NCBI RefSeq assembly: GCF_020172685.1
Contig: NZ_CP083986.1
Coordinates: forward strand, 4,358,158 to 4,422,157
DNA: 64,000 nucleotides
Source: [Mycobacterium] nativiensis
Lineage (GTDB): Bacteria > Actinomycetota > Actinomycetes > Mycobacteriales > Mycobacteriaceae
Direction: 5' to 3'
The notes beneath the pieces are model-generated. The model was not told where the DNA came from and did no database searches. It saw only the letters and a program-made list of their open reading frames with translations. The translations under genes were made by a program, and so were the position numbers. Shown here one piece after another: positions 17,032 through 25,385 of the stretch. Within the stretch, counting starts at the first letter, position 1. Each line of letters opens with the position of its first letter.

Positions 17032-17867
17032 GCGAAGGGTTCCTCACCGGCGAGTTTGGTCCGGCGCAGCATCCGGCCGGAGTCGGGGTCATACGGCAGG
17101 GCCCGGTGCATGGTTCCGGTGTTGTCCCACATGACCAGGTCGCCGACCGACCACCGATGCCGGTAGACGAACTGCGGCTGGGTGGCCCAGTCGCGCAGCC
17201 GCACCAGGGTCTTGGTGCTCGCGGCGTAGTCCAGCCCGACGATGTCGCTGGCCGTGCATCCCAGGACCAACGAGCGCCGGCCGGAGCGATGGGTCCACAC
17301 CAGGGGCAGCTCGCACTGGCCGATCGCCATCATCTGTCGCAGCGTCGCGAACTCGGGCTCGGGGTCGTAGTACAGCAGGGTGTTCCACGCCGAGTGCATC
17401 GCCCGCAACGAAGCCAGTCGCTGCTTGTCGTCGTCGGGCAGGTCTTCGTAGGCCGCGTAGGTGTTGCAGAACTCGGTGTCCCCGCCGCCGCCGGCGGGCA
17501 GCACCTTGCTGGACAGCAGCGACGCAAGGATCGGCACCTCGTTCATGGTGCCGTCCAGGTGCCAGTAGAACGACCCCTTGAGGTAGTCGGCCTGCTTGTT
17601 CACCGTGGTGTCGAGGGTGACGTCGTAGACCGCCTCGCCGTCGCGCTCGGGCGCCAATGTGCCGAGCGTTTCGGTGAACGCCACCTGTTCGGAGTCGGTG
17701 AAGCCGATCTTCGGGAACACCAGGACGCCCCGTTGTTCGAGAAGCTCCCGAATAGCGCCGGCATGGACACCGCTCAGCAACGCGCCCTTGTCGGCGAGTA
17801 CTTCGGTTCCGATGCGCTCGGTGAGATCGCGGGTCGGCAGTGTTGTAGCTGTCGTCTTCGATGTCAC
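17028..17867 (-). CDS. Fe(II)/2-oxoglutarate-dependent dioxygenase, TauD/TfdA family
   Basis: 279 residues. The iron-binding facial triad is visible as His103 and Asp105 in WHLDGT and a distal His254 in DNTGTMHRA, followed by the 2-oxoglutarate-binding Arg near 268 (RRTKLAG). The family hydroxylates a C-H bond, often causing loss of a side group such as sulfite or glyoxylate, with 2-oxoglutarate as co-substrate. It overlaps both neighbours by 4 bp (SDR and flavin monooxygenase), indicating translational coupling. The combination with a Rieske and a Baeyer-Villiger-like oxygenase in one operon is unusual. The substrate cannot be deduced. Confidence 0.9.
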   Translation of the reverse strand: MTSKTTATTLPTRDLTERIGTEVLADKGALLSGVHAGAIRELLEQRGVLVFPKIGFTDSEQVAFTETLGTLAPERDGEAVYDVTLDTTVNKQADYLKGSFYWHLDGTMNEVPILASLLSSKVLPAGGGGDTEFCNTYAAYEDLPDDDKQRLASLRAMHSAWNTLLYYDPEPEFATLRQMMAIGQCELPLVWTHRSGRRSLVLGCTASDIVGLDYAASTKTLVRLRDWATQPQFVYRHRWSVGDLVMWDNTGTMHRALPYDPDSGRMLRRTKLAGEEPFA

Positions 17868-19708
17868 TGCAGATCCAGGCCTTTCAGGTCGCCGGCCGCA
17901 CGCCAGTCGCGCAGCAGCTCTTCGAACGCGTAGAAGCCCGGTGAGTACACCTCACCCAGGAACGAGCGGCTGGCATCGCCGAATCCACGGCCCTCGTTGT
18001 TGTAATAGCCTGGCGTACAAGATAGGTCGAACGCCGAGTTGTCGAATGCCAACTCCCGGATGGTGTTCACCCAGGCGTCCTGCCCCTCCTGGCTGGGTTC
18101 GACGACCGTCGCTCCCCGTTTGAGAGCCTCGGCGATGACGTAGGCGATGTGCTCAGCCTGCTGCTCGAACATCGCGGTGGTGTTGGCCGACACGCCGCCC
18201 TGGATGAAGCCGGTGTGGAACTGGTTGGGGAACCCACGGCTGGTCATCCCGTGCAGGGTTTGGTAGCCGTCGCGCCAGTGGTCGAACAGCGATACCCCAT
18301 CGCGTCCCTCGATGACGTCCATCGCGTACCGACGGCTGATCTCCGTGGAGATCTCGAAACCACTGGCGAAGATCACGCAGTCGACCTCGTACTCAACGCC
18401 GCCCGCGACAATGCCTTTCTCCGTGAGCTTTTCGACACCCTTGGATTCTGCGACGTCGATCAGCGTGACGTTGGGCCGATTGAACGCGGGCAGGTAGGTG
18501 TCGCTGGAGGTCGGGCGCTTGCACATGAACCGGTAGTACGGCTTGAGCGCCTCGGCGGTCTTCGGATCCTCGACGATGTCGGCGATCCGGCGCCGCAGCC
18601 GCTCCATGATCTTGTAGTCCTCCTCCTCCCGCATCGCCATGATCTCCTCGACGGCGAGGGCCGTCGGGTCGGGGCTGGCGCCGATCCGAGCGGTCAGGTT
18701 GCGGCCCAACTCGGTCCAGAAGTCGCACACCAGATCGGGGGCGTCGAACACCACGCCCTCGAACGGCGACCAGCGGTGGAAATTGCGCTTGCGTTCGGCC
18801 TGCCAACCCGGCTGCAGCGACGCAGCCCACTGCGGGTCGGTGGGTTCGTTACCGCGGAAGTCCACCGACGACGGTGTGCGCTGGAAAACATAGAGCTGCT
18901 TGGCATCCCTGCCCAGATGTGGGACCAGTTGCACGCCAGTCGCGCCGGTGCCGATCAGAGCCACGCGTTTGTCGGCCAGCTTGTCCATGCCACCGTCGGC
19001 GTCACCGCCGGTGTAGTCGTAATCCCAGCGGGCCGAGTGGAAGACGTGGCCGCCGGCGGTCATGAAGTCCTTGATGCCCGCGATGCCGGGCAACTTGGGC
19101 CGGTTGTAGGAGCCCTGCGCCATCACCACGAAACGCGCCCGAAGCTCGTCGCCCCGGTTCGTCGTCAGCTGCCAGCGATCGATCTCCTCGTCCCAGCGGA
19201 CGGTGCGCACCTGGGTGGAGAAGATCGCCCCGTCGTAGAGACCGAAGTGCTTCCCGATGTTCTGGCAGTGCTGGAAAATCTCGGCGCCGTCGGCGAACTT
19301 CTTCGACGGGATGAAGTCGAGCTCTTCGAGCATCGGGACGTAGCAGTATGCATCGTTGTCGCACTGGATACCGGGGAAGCGGTTCCAGTACCAGACGCCG
19401 CCGAAGTCACCGCCCATCTCGATGACCCGCACGTCGGCCACGCCGGCCTTCTTCAGGTAGGCGCCGGCCAGAAGTCCGGCGATGCCGCCGCCGAGGACCA
19501 CGACCTCGATGTCGGCGTCGATGGGCTCACGCGGAGTCACCGCGGTGTGCGGATCGACCTCAGCGAACTCCACGAAATCATCCTTGAGTTCGAGGTACTG
19601 ACTCGAGCCGTCGGCGCGAACGCGTTTGGCCCGCTCGGCGGCATATTTCGCCCGCAGCGCGTCGATGTCGAAGTCGTCCGGTGTCCGGGTCGGCGCGCAG
19701 TCCGTCAT
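17864..19708 (-). CDS. Flavin-dependent Baeyer-Villiger-type monooxygenase
   Basis: 614 residues, within the range of cyclohexanone and phenylacetone monooxygenase relatives. Two Rossmann motifs are present: GGGIAG at 73-78 for FAD and GTGATG at 253-258 for NADPH. The class fingerprint lies between them at 218-229 (AGGHVFHSARWD), matching the FxGxxxHxxxW(P/D) pattern except for the first Phe. Such enzymes insert oxygen next to a ketone, giving an ester or lactone. It overlaps the dioxygenase and Rieske genes by 4 bp on each side. A likely role is ring expansion of a cyclic ketone made by an SDR in the same operon, which is inference. Confidence 0.9.
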   Translation of the reverse strand: MTDCAPTRTPDDFDIDALRAKYAAERAKRVRADGSSQYLELKDDFVEFAEVDPHTAVTPREPIDADIEVVVLGGGIAGLLAGAYLKKAGVADVRVIEMGGDFGGVWYWNRFPGIQCDNDAYCYVPMLEELDFIPSKKFADGAEIFQHCQNIGKHFGLYDGAIFSTQVRTVRWDEEIDRWQLTTNRGDELRARFVVMAQGSYNRPKLPGIAGIKDFMTAGGHVFHSARWDYDYTGGDADGGMDKLADKRVALIGTGATGVQLVPHLGRDAKQLYVFQRTPSSVDFRGNEPTDPQWAASLQPGWQAERKRNFHRWSPFEGVVFDAPDLVCDFWTELGRNLTARIGASPDPTALAVEEIMAMREEEDYKIMERLRRRIADIVEDPKTAEALKPYYRFMCKRPTSSDTYLPAFNRPNVTLIDVAESKGVEKLTEKGIVAGGVEYEVDCVIFASGFEISTEISRRYAMDVIEGRDGVSLFDHWRDGYQTLHGMTSRGFPNQFHTGFIQGGVSANTTAMFEQQAEHIAYVIAEALKRGATVVEPSQEGQDAWVNTIRELAFDNSAFDLSCTPGYYNNEGRGFGDASRSFLGEVYSPGFYAFEELLRDWRAAGDLKGLDLQ

Positions 19709-21105
19709 CGATCGCCTCCTTTCGGGAGCTCTCGCAGTTCGTCGGAGCCCATGTACTTCGCCAGCTGGTGGTGCAGGTTGACGATGGCGCGTTCCCGGTA
19801 CGGATTGGGCTTGGCACCCTGGTAGCCAAAAGATTTCATGCCCTGCTGCACCGCGGCCATATTGGAGAAGTCCTGCGGCAGCACCGAACGCCAGCCCGGG
19901 TCACCTACCGGAGTGTGTTCCCACTGGGTCTGCGGCTCTTGCCCTTTCGGGAAGAGTTCGAACACCGAGACCTCGAAAACGCACTTGTCGGGGTTGTAAC
20001 TGGGATGCGGCCGCGCGCTGTAGCACAGTGCGCTGGTCAGCCCCTGGCCGATCTGGAAGTTCGGGAAGATCTGCCACGCGGTGCCGGCCTGCCCGAGCAC
20101 GTCGGCCGGAATCGTCGGCCAGATGACCCCGCGGGCCGCGTCGTCGCGGCGCGCCGAGGCCAGCCAGTGCTCCAGGACCTTGTCGGCCGGGGTGCCCTCG
20201 GGTAGCTCGTCGACCAGCCGCTTGGCGGCGTTCACCAGGGTCGCAGTGGTGGTGGCGTTGGTCTCCTCCATGGTGTAGACCTGCATCTCCGCCGTCGACA
20301 CCCGCGGGTCGGCGCCGGTGCCGAGCCGGATCTTGGACTTGGTCGTCTCCAGGTCGTCGGGAGCGTCGTAGCCGATGTTGCTGTGCTTGCCCTGCACCCT
20401 GGCCCAACCCTTGAATTCACCGAACCTGTTGAACTCCGGATGGGTCGCATAGACGTGGTAGGTCTCGTTGAAGGCCTCCATGGCGACCTTCCAGTTGCAG
20501 TCGAATTCCAGCCATTTGCGCCACTTGTAGCGCATGTTCTCCAGGCCGAAAGGTTCGAGGATCTTGGCGGCGGGGAACAGAAAGTCGGCCAGCGATTCGC
20601 CGTCGGGATCCATGTTGATCCACAGCCAGCCGCCCCAGGTGTCGACGCGCACCGGCCGCAGGTGGGTGTTCTCCGGCGTCAGAGCGCCCTGCCAGTCGTC
20701 TTGTTCACGGATATGCGTGCAGGCCCCGTCGAGGTCGTAGGTCCAGCCGTGGAATCCGCAGACGAACGACTTGCGGGTGCGTGCGCAGGCGTTCTTCGCC
20801 CCGGCCGGGGTGTCGATCAGCCGGCGGCCGCGGTGCATGCAGACGTTGTGGTGGGCTTTGAAAGAGGTCGAGCACGAGTCCAATCCCGTCCGGACCACGA
20901 TGATCGAATCGTCGAGGATGTCGTAGGTGAGATAGCTGCCCACCTCCGGTAGGTCCTCGATCCGGCCGGCCTGCTGCCATACCTTGCGCCACAGCTTGTC
21001 CCGCTCGGCGCGAGCGTAGCCCTCCGACGTGTAGGCCTCGACTCCGATCGTCATCGGTTGCGAAAGTTCTTCTCCCGTGGCTACGTTCGGGATCGGATCG
21101 GTCAT
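19705..21105 (-). CDS. Rieske non-haem iron oxygenase, alpha subunit
   Basis: 466 residues. The Rieske cluster ligands are Cys89-x-His91 (CMHRG) and Cys116-x2-His119 (CGFHGW). The mononuclear iron site is visible in FNETYHVYATH, with His217 and His222 and Asn213 in the position of the bridging residue region. This is the oxygenase component that hydroxylates aromatic or alicyclic substrates. No beta subunit, ferredoxin or reductase is in the operon; the divergent reductase at 13635 is the obvious donor. ATG 21105 shares a base with the stop of the preceding SDR (TGATG). The frame opens further upstream, but that part runs through the SDR gene. Confidence 0.92.
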   Translation of the reverse strand: MTDPIPNVATGEELSQPMTIGVEAYTSEGYARAERDKLWRKVWQQAGRIEDLPEVGSYLTYDILDDSIIVVRTGLDSCSTSFKAHHNVCMHRGRRLIDTPAGAKNACARTRKSFVCGFHGWTYDLDGACTHIREQDDWQGALTPENTHLRPVRVDTWGGWLWINMDPDGESLADFLFPAAKILEPFGLENMRYKWRKWLEFDCNWKVAMEAFNETYHVYATHPEFNRFGEFKGWARVQGKHSNIGYDAPDDLETTKSKIRLGTGADPRVSTAEMQVYTMEETNATTTATLVNAAKRLVDELPEGTPADKVLEHWLASARRDDAARGVIWPTIPADVLGQAGTAWQIFPNFQIGQGLTSALCYSARPHPSYNPDKCVFEVSVFELFPKGQEPQTQWEHTPVGDPGWRSVLPQDFSNMAAVQQGMKSFGYQGAKPNPYRERAIVNLHHQLAKYMGSDELRELPKGGDR

Positions 21106-21959
21106 CACATCCTCCTCATCGCGGCGCGGAAGGTTTCGTCCTTGAGGAACAGCGACGTGTTGTCGGCGGCCAGGTGACTCCACCGGAGGTCGAGGCCGCC
21201 GTCGACCAGCAGTGTCTGCCCGGTGATGTAGCTGGACAGCTCGGACAGCAGGAACAGAATCGGCCCGGCCTGCTCCTCGGGCCGGCCGCGGCGTCCCATC
21301 GCGATCGCCTGCCGGTCCCGATCCGGGTCGTCGTCGACATAGGTGCCCGACGCCGCCGTCTCGGTGACACCCGGGGCCACCGCGTTGACCCGGATGCCGG
21401 CCGCCGCCAGTTCGACGGCCATGGTGCGCGTCATCGCGACGACGGCCGCCTTCGCGGTGCCGTAGGCGATGTGAAACGGCGCGGTGTTCATCCCGCTGAC
21501 CGAGGAGATCGACACGATCGAGCCGGGTTGCCGCTGAGCCACCAGCTCGGCGGCGACCGCGCGGCTCATGAAGAACGCGGTCTCGAGGTTGTGCGCGAAG
21601 ATCTCTCGCCAATCGGAGCGGGCGACCCGGGTCGACGGCATCCAGGTCGCCGGCGCAGCGCCGCCGGCGACATTGACCAACCCGTACAGCTGCCCGTCGG
21701 CGCGGTGCGCCGCGTCGAGCACCGCGCCGATGCCCTCATCAGTGCCGGCATCGGCAGCGACCGGCACCACCGGCAGGCCCTGGCCGATCAGTGGCCCGAT
21801 GTGTTCGTCGAGGTTGTCCGCCGAACGGCTCACCGCGATCACCGTGGCGCCGGCTCGCGCCACCATCGCGGTGACCGCCGTTCCGATGCCGCCGCCCCCG
21901 GCGCCCGACACGACCACAACCCGGCCCGCAAGGCTCACGAGGCTGGAGAGATCCGCCAT
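21105..21959 (-). CDS. Short-chain dehydrogenase/reductase
   Basis: 284 residues. The glycine motif is SGAGGGGIG near residue 18 and the catalytic residues are Ser153, Tyr166 and Lys170 (YGTAK). The C-terminal extension of about 25 residues after ITGQTLLVDGG is unusual but not unique. ATG 21959 is chosen because homology starts there and GGAG lies about 10 nt upstream. It is the first gene of the six-gene operon that continues with the Rieske oxygenase. It may act on the dihydrodiol or alcohol product. Several operator-like palindromes lie in its upstream region. Confidence 0.9.
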   Translation of the reverse strand: MADLSSLVSLAGRVVVVSGAGGGGIGTAVTAMVARAGATVIAVSRSADNLDEHIGPLIGQGLPVVPVAADAGTDEGIGAVLDAAHRADGQLYGLVNVAGGAAPATWMPSTRVARSDWREIFAHNLETAFFMSRAVAAELVAQRQPGSIVSISSVSGMNTAPFHIAYGTAKAAVVAMTRTMAVELAAAGIRVNAVAPGVTETAASGTYVDDDPDRDRQAIAMGRRGRPEEQAGPILFLLSELSSYITGQTLLVDGGLDLRWSHLAADNTSLFLKDETFRAAMRRM

Positions 21960-22342
21960 GACCCGCTTTCTCCTGGCACAGGCAGCAATCCGCATCGCCA
22001 CAGGGATCGGATTGCGGTTTTGTCCGGACAACATATGTGATTCTTCGTTCAAGAGAACACTATTCCGCAGCACCGTGCGCATAGTCAAGGGACCAACGGA
22101 GCGGTCGGCGGTTTTATTGTCTGGACTAACGCGTTGGCGCGTAACCGATCGCGAGAGTTAGGGTTTCGCCCCCGCCACCGCGGCGATGGCCGTTGGCCCC
22201 GCCCGACGGGCTCAACGACTGCGGCGGCGTGTCGCCGGTGGCCGGACACGCCCGCGACATGCCGTGAGCCACGATGGAGATTCCCGTCGAGCGCAGGCGG
22301 CTTTGACAACAAAGGTTGTCAATATGGGCCATAGGAGACAGC
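21960..22342. promoter_or_regulatory. Divergent intergenic region with several palindromes
   Basis: This 383-bp gap separates the oxygenase operon (minus strand) from a TetR gene (plus strand). It contains a perfect 12-bp palindrome TTGTCCGGACAA (22020-22031), a related TTGTCTGGACTA (22117-22128), a degenerate copy of the GAGAATNNNATTCTC operator (GAGAACACTATTCCG, 22053-22067), and a 20-bp inverted repeat at 22303-22322 listed separately. I see no gene here. Confidence 0.55.
22303..22322. promoter_or_regulatory. Perfect inverted repeat TTGACAAC-AAAG-GTTGTCAA
   Basis: Eight-bp arms with a 4-bp spacer, ending 20 bp before the TetR start at 22343. The first half also resembles a -35 element (TTGACA). 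The GACAA/TTGTC core is shared with the palindrome at 22020-22031. It is probably the operator for the TetR at 22343-22930. Confidence 0.65.
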
Positions 22343-22930
22343 ATGTCGTCCAGTCAACGCCGGGGCCGCTGGTCCGGGGTCCCGCTGGCAGATCGCCAGG
22401 CCCTGCGCCGAGACGAATTCATCGCCGCCGGGGTGCAACTGCTCGGCGACAAACGCGGACCCACGCTGACCATCCGGTCGGTCTGCCGCGCCGCCGCGCT
22501 GACCGAACGCTATTTCTACGAAAGCTTCACCGACCGTGATGAGTTCGTGCGGGCGGTATACGACGACGTGTGTACGCGCGCAATGGCGGCGCTGTTGTCG
22601 GCCCACACGCCGCGGGAAGCGGTGGAACGCTTCGTCACCCTGATGGTCGACGACCCGGTGCGGGGCCGGGTGTTGCTGCTGGCCCCAGAGACCGAGCCGG
22701 TTCTGACCCACTCCGGCGCGGAATGGATGCCCACCTTCACCGAGATGCTGCAGCGCAAACTCACCCGGATCAGCGATCCGTCGCTGCAGCAGATGGCGGC
22801 CACCGGGCTGATCGGTGCCTTGACCGCGCTGTTCACCGCCTACCTGGACGGGCGACTGATCGCCAGTCGCACGCAGTTCATCGAATACTGCGTCAACCTG
22901 CTGCTCAGCACGTCGAGCCCCGAGCGGTAA
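22343..22930 (+). CDS. TetR/AcrR-family transcriptional regulator
   Basis: 195 residues. The DNA-binding domain is seen in FIAAGVQLLGDKRGPTLTIR and VCRAAALTERYFYESFTDRDEFV. The C-terminal part is helical. ATG 22343 follows AGGAG with a 5-nt spacer; an upstream in-frame start at 22316 would run through the operator. It is divergent from the six-gene oxygenase operon with shared palindromes, so it is the best candidate for a local regulator of that operon, and probably autoregulates. It could also influence the downstream desA1 gene, but that is less likely. Confidence 0.9.
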   Translation: MSSSQRRGRWSGVPLADRQALRRDEFIAAGVQLLGDKRGPTLTIRSVCRAAALTERYFYESFTDRDEFVRAVYDDVCTRAMAALLSAHTPREAVERFVTLMVDDPVRGRVLLLAPETEPVLTHSGAEWMPTFTEMLQRKLTRISDPSLQQMAATGLIGALTALFTAYLDGRLIASRTQFIEYCVNLLLSTSSPER

Positions 22931-22987
22931 GGCCCGGTCAAAGGCGCATCCCCGGACACGCCCGCCAAAAACTTGATGCTACCGGCA

Positions 22988-23025
22988 GACACAGATATAT
23001 TGCCTGCAACTAGCGGACACAGATA
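22988..23025 (+). repeat. Direct repeat GACACAGATA upstream of desA1
   Basis: Two identical 10-mers at 22988-22997 and 23016-23025, 28 bp apart, just before the Shine-Dalgarno sequence (GGGGAG) of desA1. A -10-like TATATT overlaps the first copy. They could be tandem binding sites of an activator or repressor of desA1. Confidence 0.4.
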
Positions 23026-23039
23026 ACTGGGGAGCTGCC

Positions 23040-24050
23040 ATGGCGCGGAAATGGACCGAACTGGAGTTGCTGCACGAACTCGAACCGGTCGTCGAGAACG
23101 CGGTCAACCGACACTTCTCCATGACCAAGGACTGGAATCCGCACGACTACGTGCCCTGGGCCGAGGGCAAGAACTACTACGCACTCGGCGGTCAGGACTG
23201 GGACCCCGAGCAGTCGAAGCTCTCCGAAGTCGCCCGGACCGCGATGATCCAGAATCTGCTGACCGAGGACAACCTGCCGTCGTATCACCGCGAGATCGCG
23301 ATGAACTTCACCATGGACGCCCCCTGGGGTACCTGGGTGAACCGTTGGACCGCCGAGGAGAACCGGCACGGCATCGCCCTGCGCGACTACCTGGTGGTCA
23401 CCCGCAACTGCGACCCGATCGAGCTGGAGACGCTGCGGATGGAGACCGTCAACCGCGGCTTCAGCCCAGGCCAGAACCACCAGGTCTCCGGCGACCTGTT
23501 CGCCGGGAGCCTGTTCGACTCGGTCGTCTACGTGACCTTCCAGGAACTGGCCACCCGGATCTCGCACCGCAACACCGGCCGGGCCTGCAACGACCCCATC
23601 GCCGACCAGCTGCTGGCCCGGATCTCGCATGACGAGAACCTGCACATGATCTTCTACCGCGACGTCAGCGCCGTCGGTTTCGACATCGCGCCCGACCAGG
23701 CGATGTACTCGCTGCACCGGGTGCTGGCCAACTTCCAGATGCCCGGGTACGTGGTCCCGGAGTTCCGCCGCAAGGCGGTGATCATCGCCGTCGGCGGTGT
23801 CTATGACCCGACGATCCACCGCGACGACGTGGTGCTGCCGGTGCTGAGGAAGTGGGGCATCCTCGAGCGGAGCTTTACCGGCGAGGCGGCCCGCTACCAG
23901 GAGCAGATCGGCGGGCTCGTCGCCGAGCTGGACGACACCTGCGAGAAGTTCGAGATCGCCAAGCAACGCCGGCTCGAGCGCGAGGCCAAGGTGGCCGAGA
24001 AGCGGGCCGCCAAGGCCTCCACGAAGGTGCTGGAGCCATCAGCGCCGTAG
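23040..24050 (+). CDS. desA1: Acyl-[acyl-carrier-protein] desaturase DesA1
   Basis: 336 residues of the ferritin-like diiron acyl-ACP desaturase family, matching mycobacterial DesA1. The diiron ligands are recognisable in EENRHG (Glu107, His110) and DENLH (Glu199, His202). DesA1 introduces a double bond into the meromycolate chain and is essential in mycobacteria. The C terminus is charged and coiled (KQRRLEREAKVAEKRAAK). The ribosome site GGGGAG precedes ATG 23040. The dus gene overlaps its 3' end, as in the M. tuberculosis Rv0824c-Rv0823c pair. Confidence 0.95.
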   Translation: MARKWTELELLHELEPVVENAVNRHFSMTKDWNPHDYVPWAEGKNYYALGGQDWDPEQSKLSEVARTAMIQNLLTEDNLPSYHREIAMNFTMDAPWGTWVNRWTAEENRHGIALRDYLVVTRNCDPIELETLRMETVNRGFSPGQNHQVSGDLFAGSLFDSVVYVTFQELATRISHRNTGRACNDPIADQLLARISHDENLHMIFYRDVSAVGFDIAPDQAMYSLHRVLANFQMPGYVVPEFRRKAVIIAVGGVYDPTIHRDDVVLPVLRKWGILERSFTGEAARYQEQIGGLVAELDDTCEKFEIAKQRRLEREAKVAEKRAAKASTKVLEPSAP

Positions 24051-25201
24051 TAGCGAAGCAGCGGCCGCTGCGGATCGGGTCGATCGAGCTCGCCAGCCCC
24101 GTGGTGCTGGCCCCGATGGCCGGTGTGACCAACGTCGCATTCCGCACGCTCTGCCGCGAATTGGAACAGTCCCGGGCCGGAACGGTCAGCGGGCTGTACG
24201 TGTGCGAGATGGTGACCGCCCGGGCCCTGGTGGAACGTCACCCGGCCACCCTGCACATGACGACGTTCGCACCGGACGAGACGCCGCGCTCGCTGCAGCT
24301 CTACACCGTCGACCCGGACACCACCTATGCGGCGGCGAAGATGATCGCCGACGAGGGCCTCGCCGACCACATCGACATGAACTTCGGCTGCCCGGTGCCC
24401 AAGGTGACCCGGCTCGGCGGCGGGTCGGCGCTGCCCTACAAGCGCCGGCTGTTCGGCAACATCGTCGCCGCGGCGGTAAGGGGAGCCGGTAGCTCCGGTA
24501 TCCCCGTGACCGTGAAGTTCCGGATCGGCATCGACGACGCCCACCACACCCATCTGGACGCCGGGCGGATCGCCGAGGCAGAGGGTGCCGCCGCGGTGGC
24601 CCTCCATGCCCGGACCGCGTCGCAGCGCTACTCCGGAACTGCGGATTGGGAGCAGATCGCCCAGCTCAAGGCGCATGTCCGCTCGATTCCGGTGCTCGGC
24701 AACGGAGACATCTTCGAGGCCGGCGACGCGCTGGCCATGATGGCGGCCACCGGCTGCGACGGCGTCGTGATCGGCCGGGGCTGCCTGGGCCGGCCCTGGC
24801 TGTTCGGTGAGCTGTCGGCGGCCTTCGCCGGTCGCCCGGCCCCCACGCCGCCCACGCTGGGCGAGGTCGCCGACATCATCCGCCGCCACGGTGAGCTCCT
24901 GGCGTCGCATTTCGGCGAGGACAAGGGCATGCGCGAGATCCGCAAGCACATCGCCTGGTACCTGCACGGCTTCCCGGCCGGCTCGGAGCTGCGGCGCAAC
25001 CTGGCGATGGTCACCACCCTGGGCGAACTCGACGCGCTGCTGAGGCAGCTGGACGGATCTACCCCGTTCCCGGCCGCCGCCACCGGGCCGCGCGGCCGCC
25101 AGGGATCACCGGCCAAGGTCGCCCTGCCCGACGGCTGGCTGGCGGACCCGGACGACTGTGCGGTCCCCGTCGGGGCGGACATTATGCACTCGGGTGGCTG
25201 A
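24038..25201 (+). CDS. dus: tRNA-dihydrouridine synthase (DusB/NifR3 family), start codon unclear
   Basis: A flavoenzyme reducing uridine to dihydrouridine in the tRNA D-loop. The family motif APMAGVTNVAFR opens the barrel, HIDMNFGCPVPKVT contains the catalytic Cys, and VIGRGCLGRPWLF is the phosphate-binding end. Homology begins near 24060, just inside the end of desA1. In this frame there is no ATG, GTG or TTG between GTG 23852 (deep within desA1) and the GTG pair at 24101 (already inside the barrel). The best fit to the known length of about 389 residues would be an ATC at 24038, with GGAG 2 nt and AAGG about 10 nt upstream. The given start is therefore provisional. Confidence 0.85.
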   Translation: MSAVVAKQRPLRIGSIELASPVVLAPMAGVTNVAFRTLCRELEQSRAGTVSGLYVCEMVTARALVERHPATLHMTTFAPDETPRSLQLYTVDPDTTYAAAKMIADEGLADHIDMNFGCPVPKVTRLGGGSALPYKRRLFGNIVAAAVRGAGSSGIPVTVKFRIGIDDAHHTHLDAGRIAEAEGAAAVALHARTASQRYSGTADWEQIAQLKAHVRSIPVLGNGDIFEAGDALAMMAATGCDGVVIGRGCLGRPWLFGELSAAFAGRPAPTPPTLGEVADIIRRHGELLASHFGEDKGMREIRKHIAWYLHGFPAGSELRRNLAMVTTLGELDALLRQLDGSTPFPAAATGPRGRQGSPAKVALPDGWLADPDDCAVPVGADIMHSGG

Positions 25202-25385
25202 AATGAGACGTTCTCGACATCGCGTGTCCAGAAAAGTCTCAGTAGTATAAGTAGCTTGTCGCCCCCTTGCCGGGGGTTGTCCCTGCGGGGACACACGCAG
25301 TACGGAGACCAAAGGCGATCGCCCGTACTGCGCTGACGTGCGATCGGCGCCCGTCAGTCCCGAAGACTCGGAGGCCCCTGAGGAC
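25202..25385 (+). promoter_or_regulatory. Hairpin-rich leader before the LCP gene
   Basis: After the dus stop comes a -10-like TATAAG (25244-25249), then three adjacent inverted repeats: CCCCC/GGGGG at 25262-25276, TGTCCC/GGGACA at 25278-25293 and a 10-bp perfect stem CGCAGTACGG/CCGTACTGCG at 25296-25332 with a 17-nt loop that itself contains GGCGATCGCC. They may be a terminator for the desA1-dus unit, a structured mRNA leader, or both. There is no T-rich tail. Confidence 0.5.
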
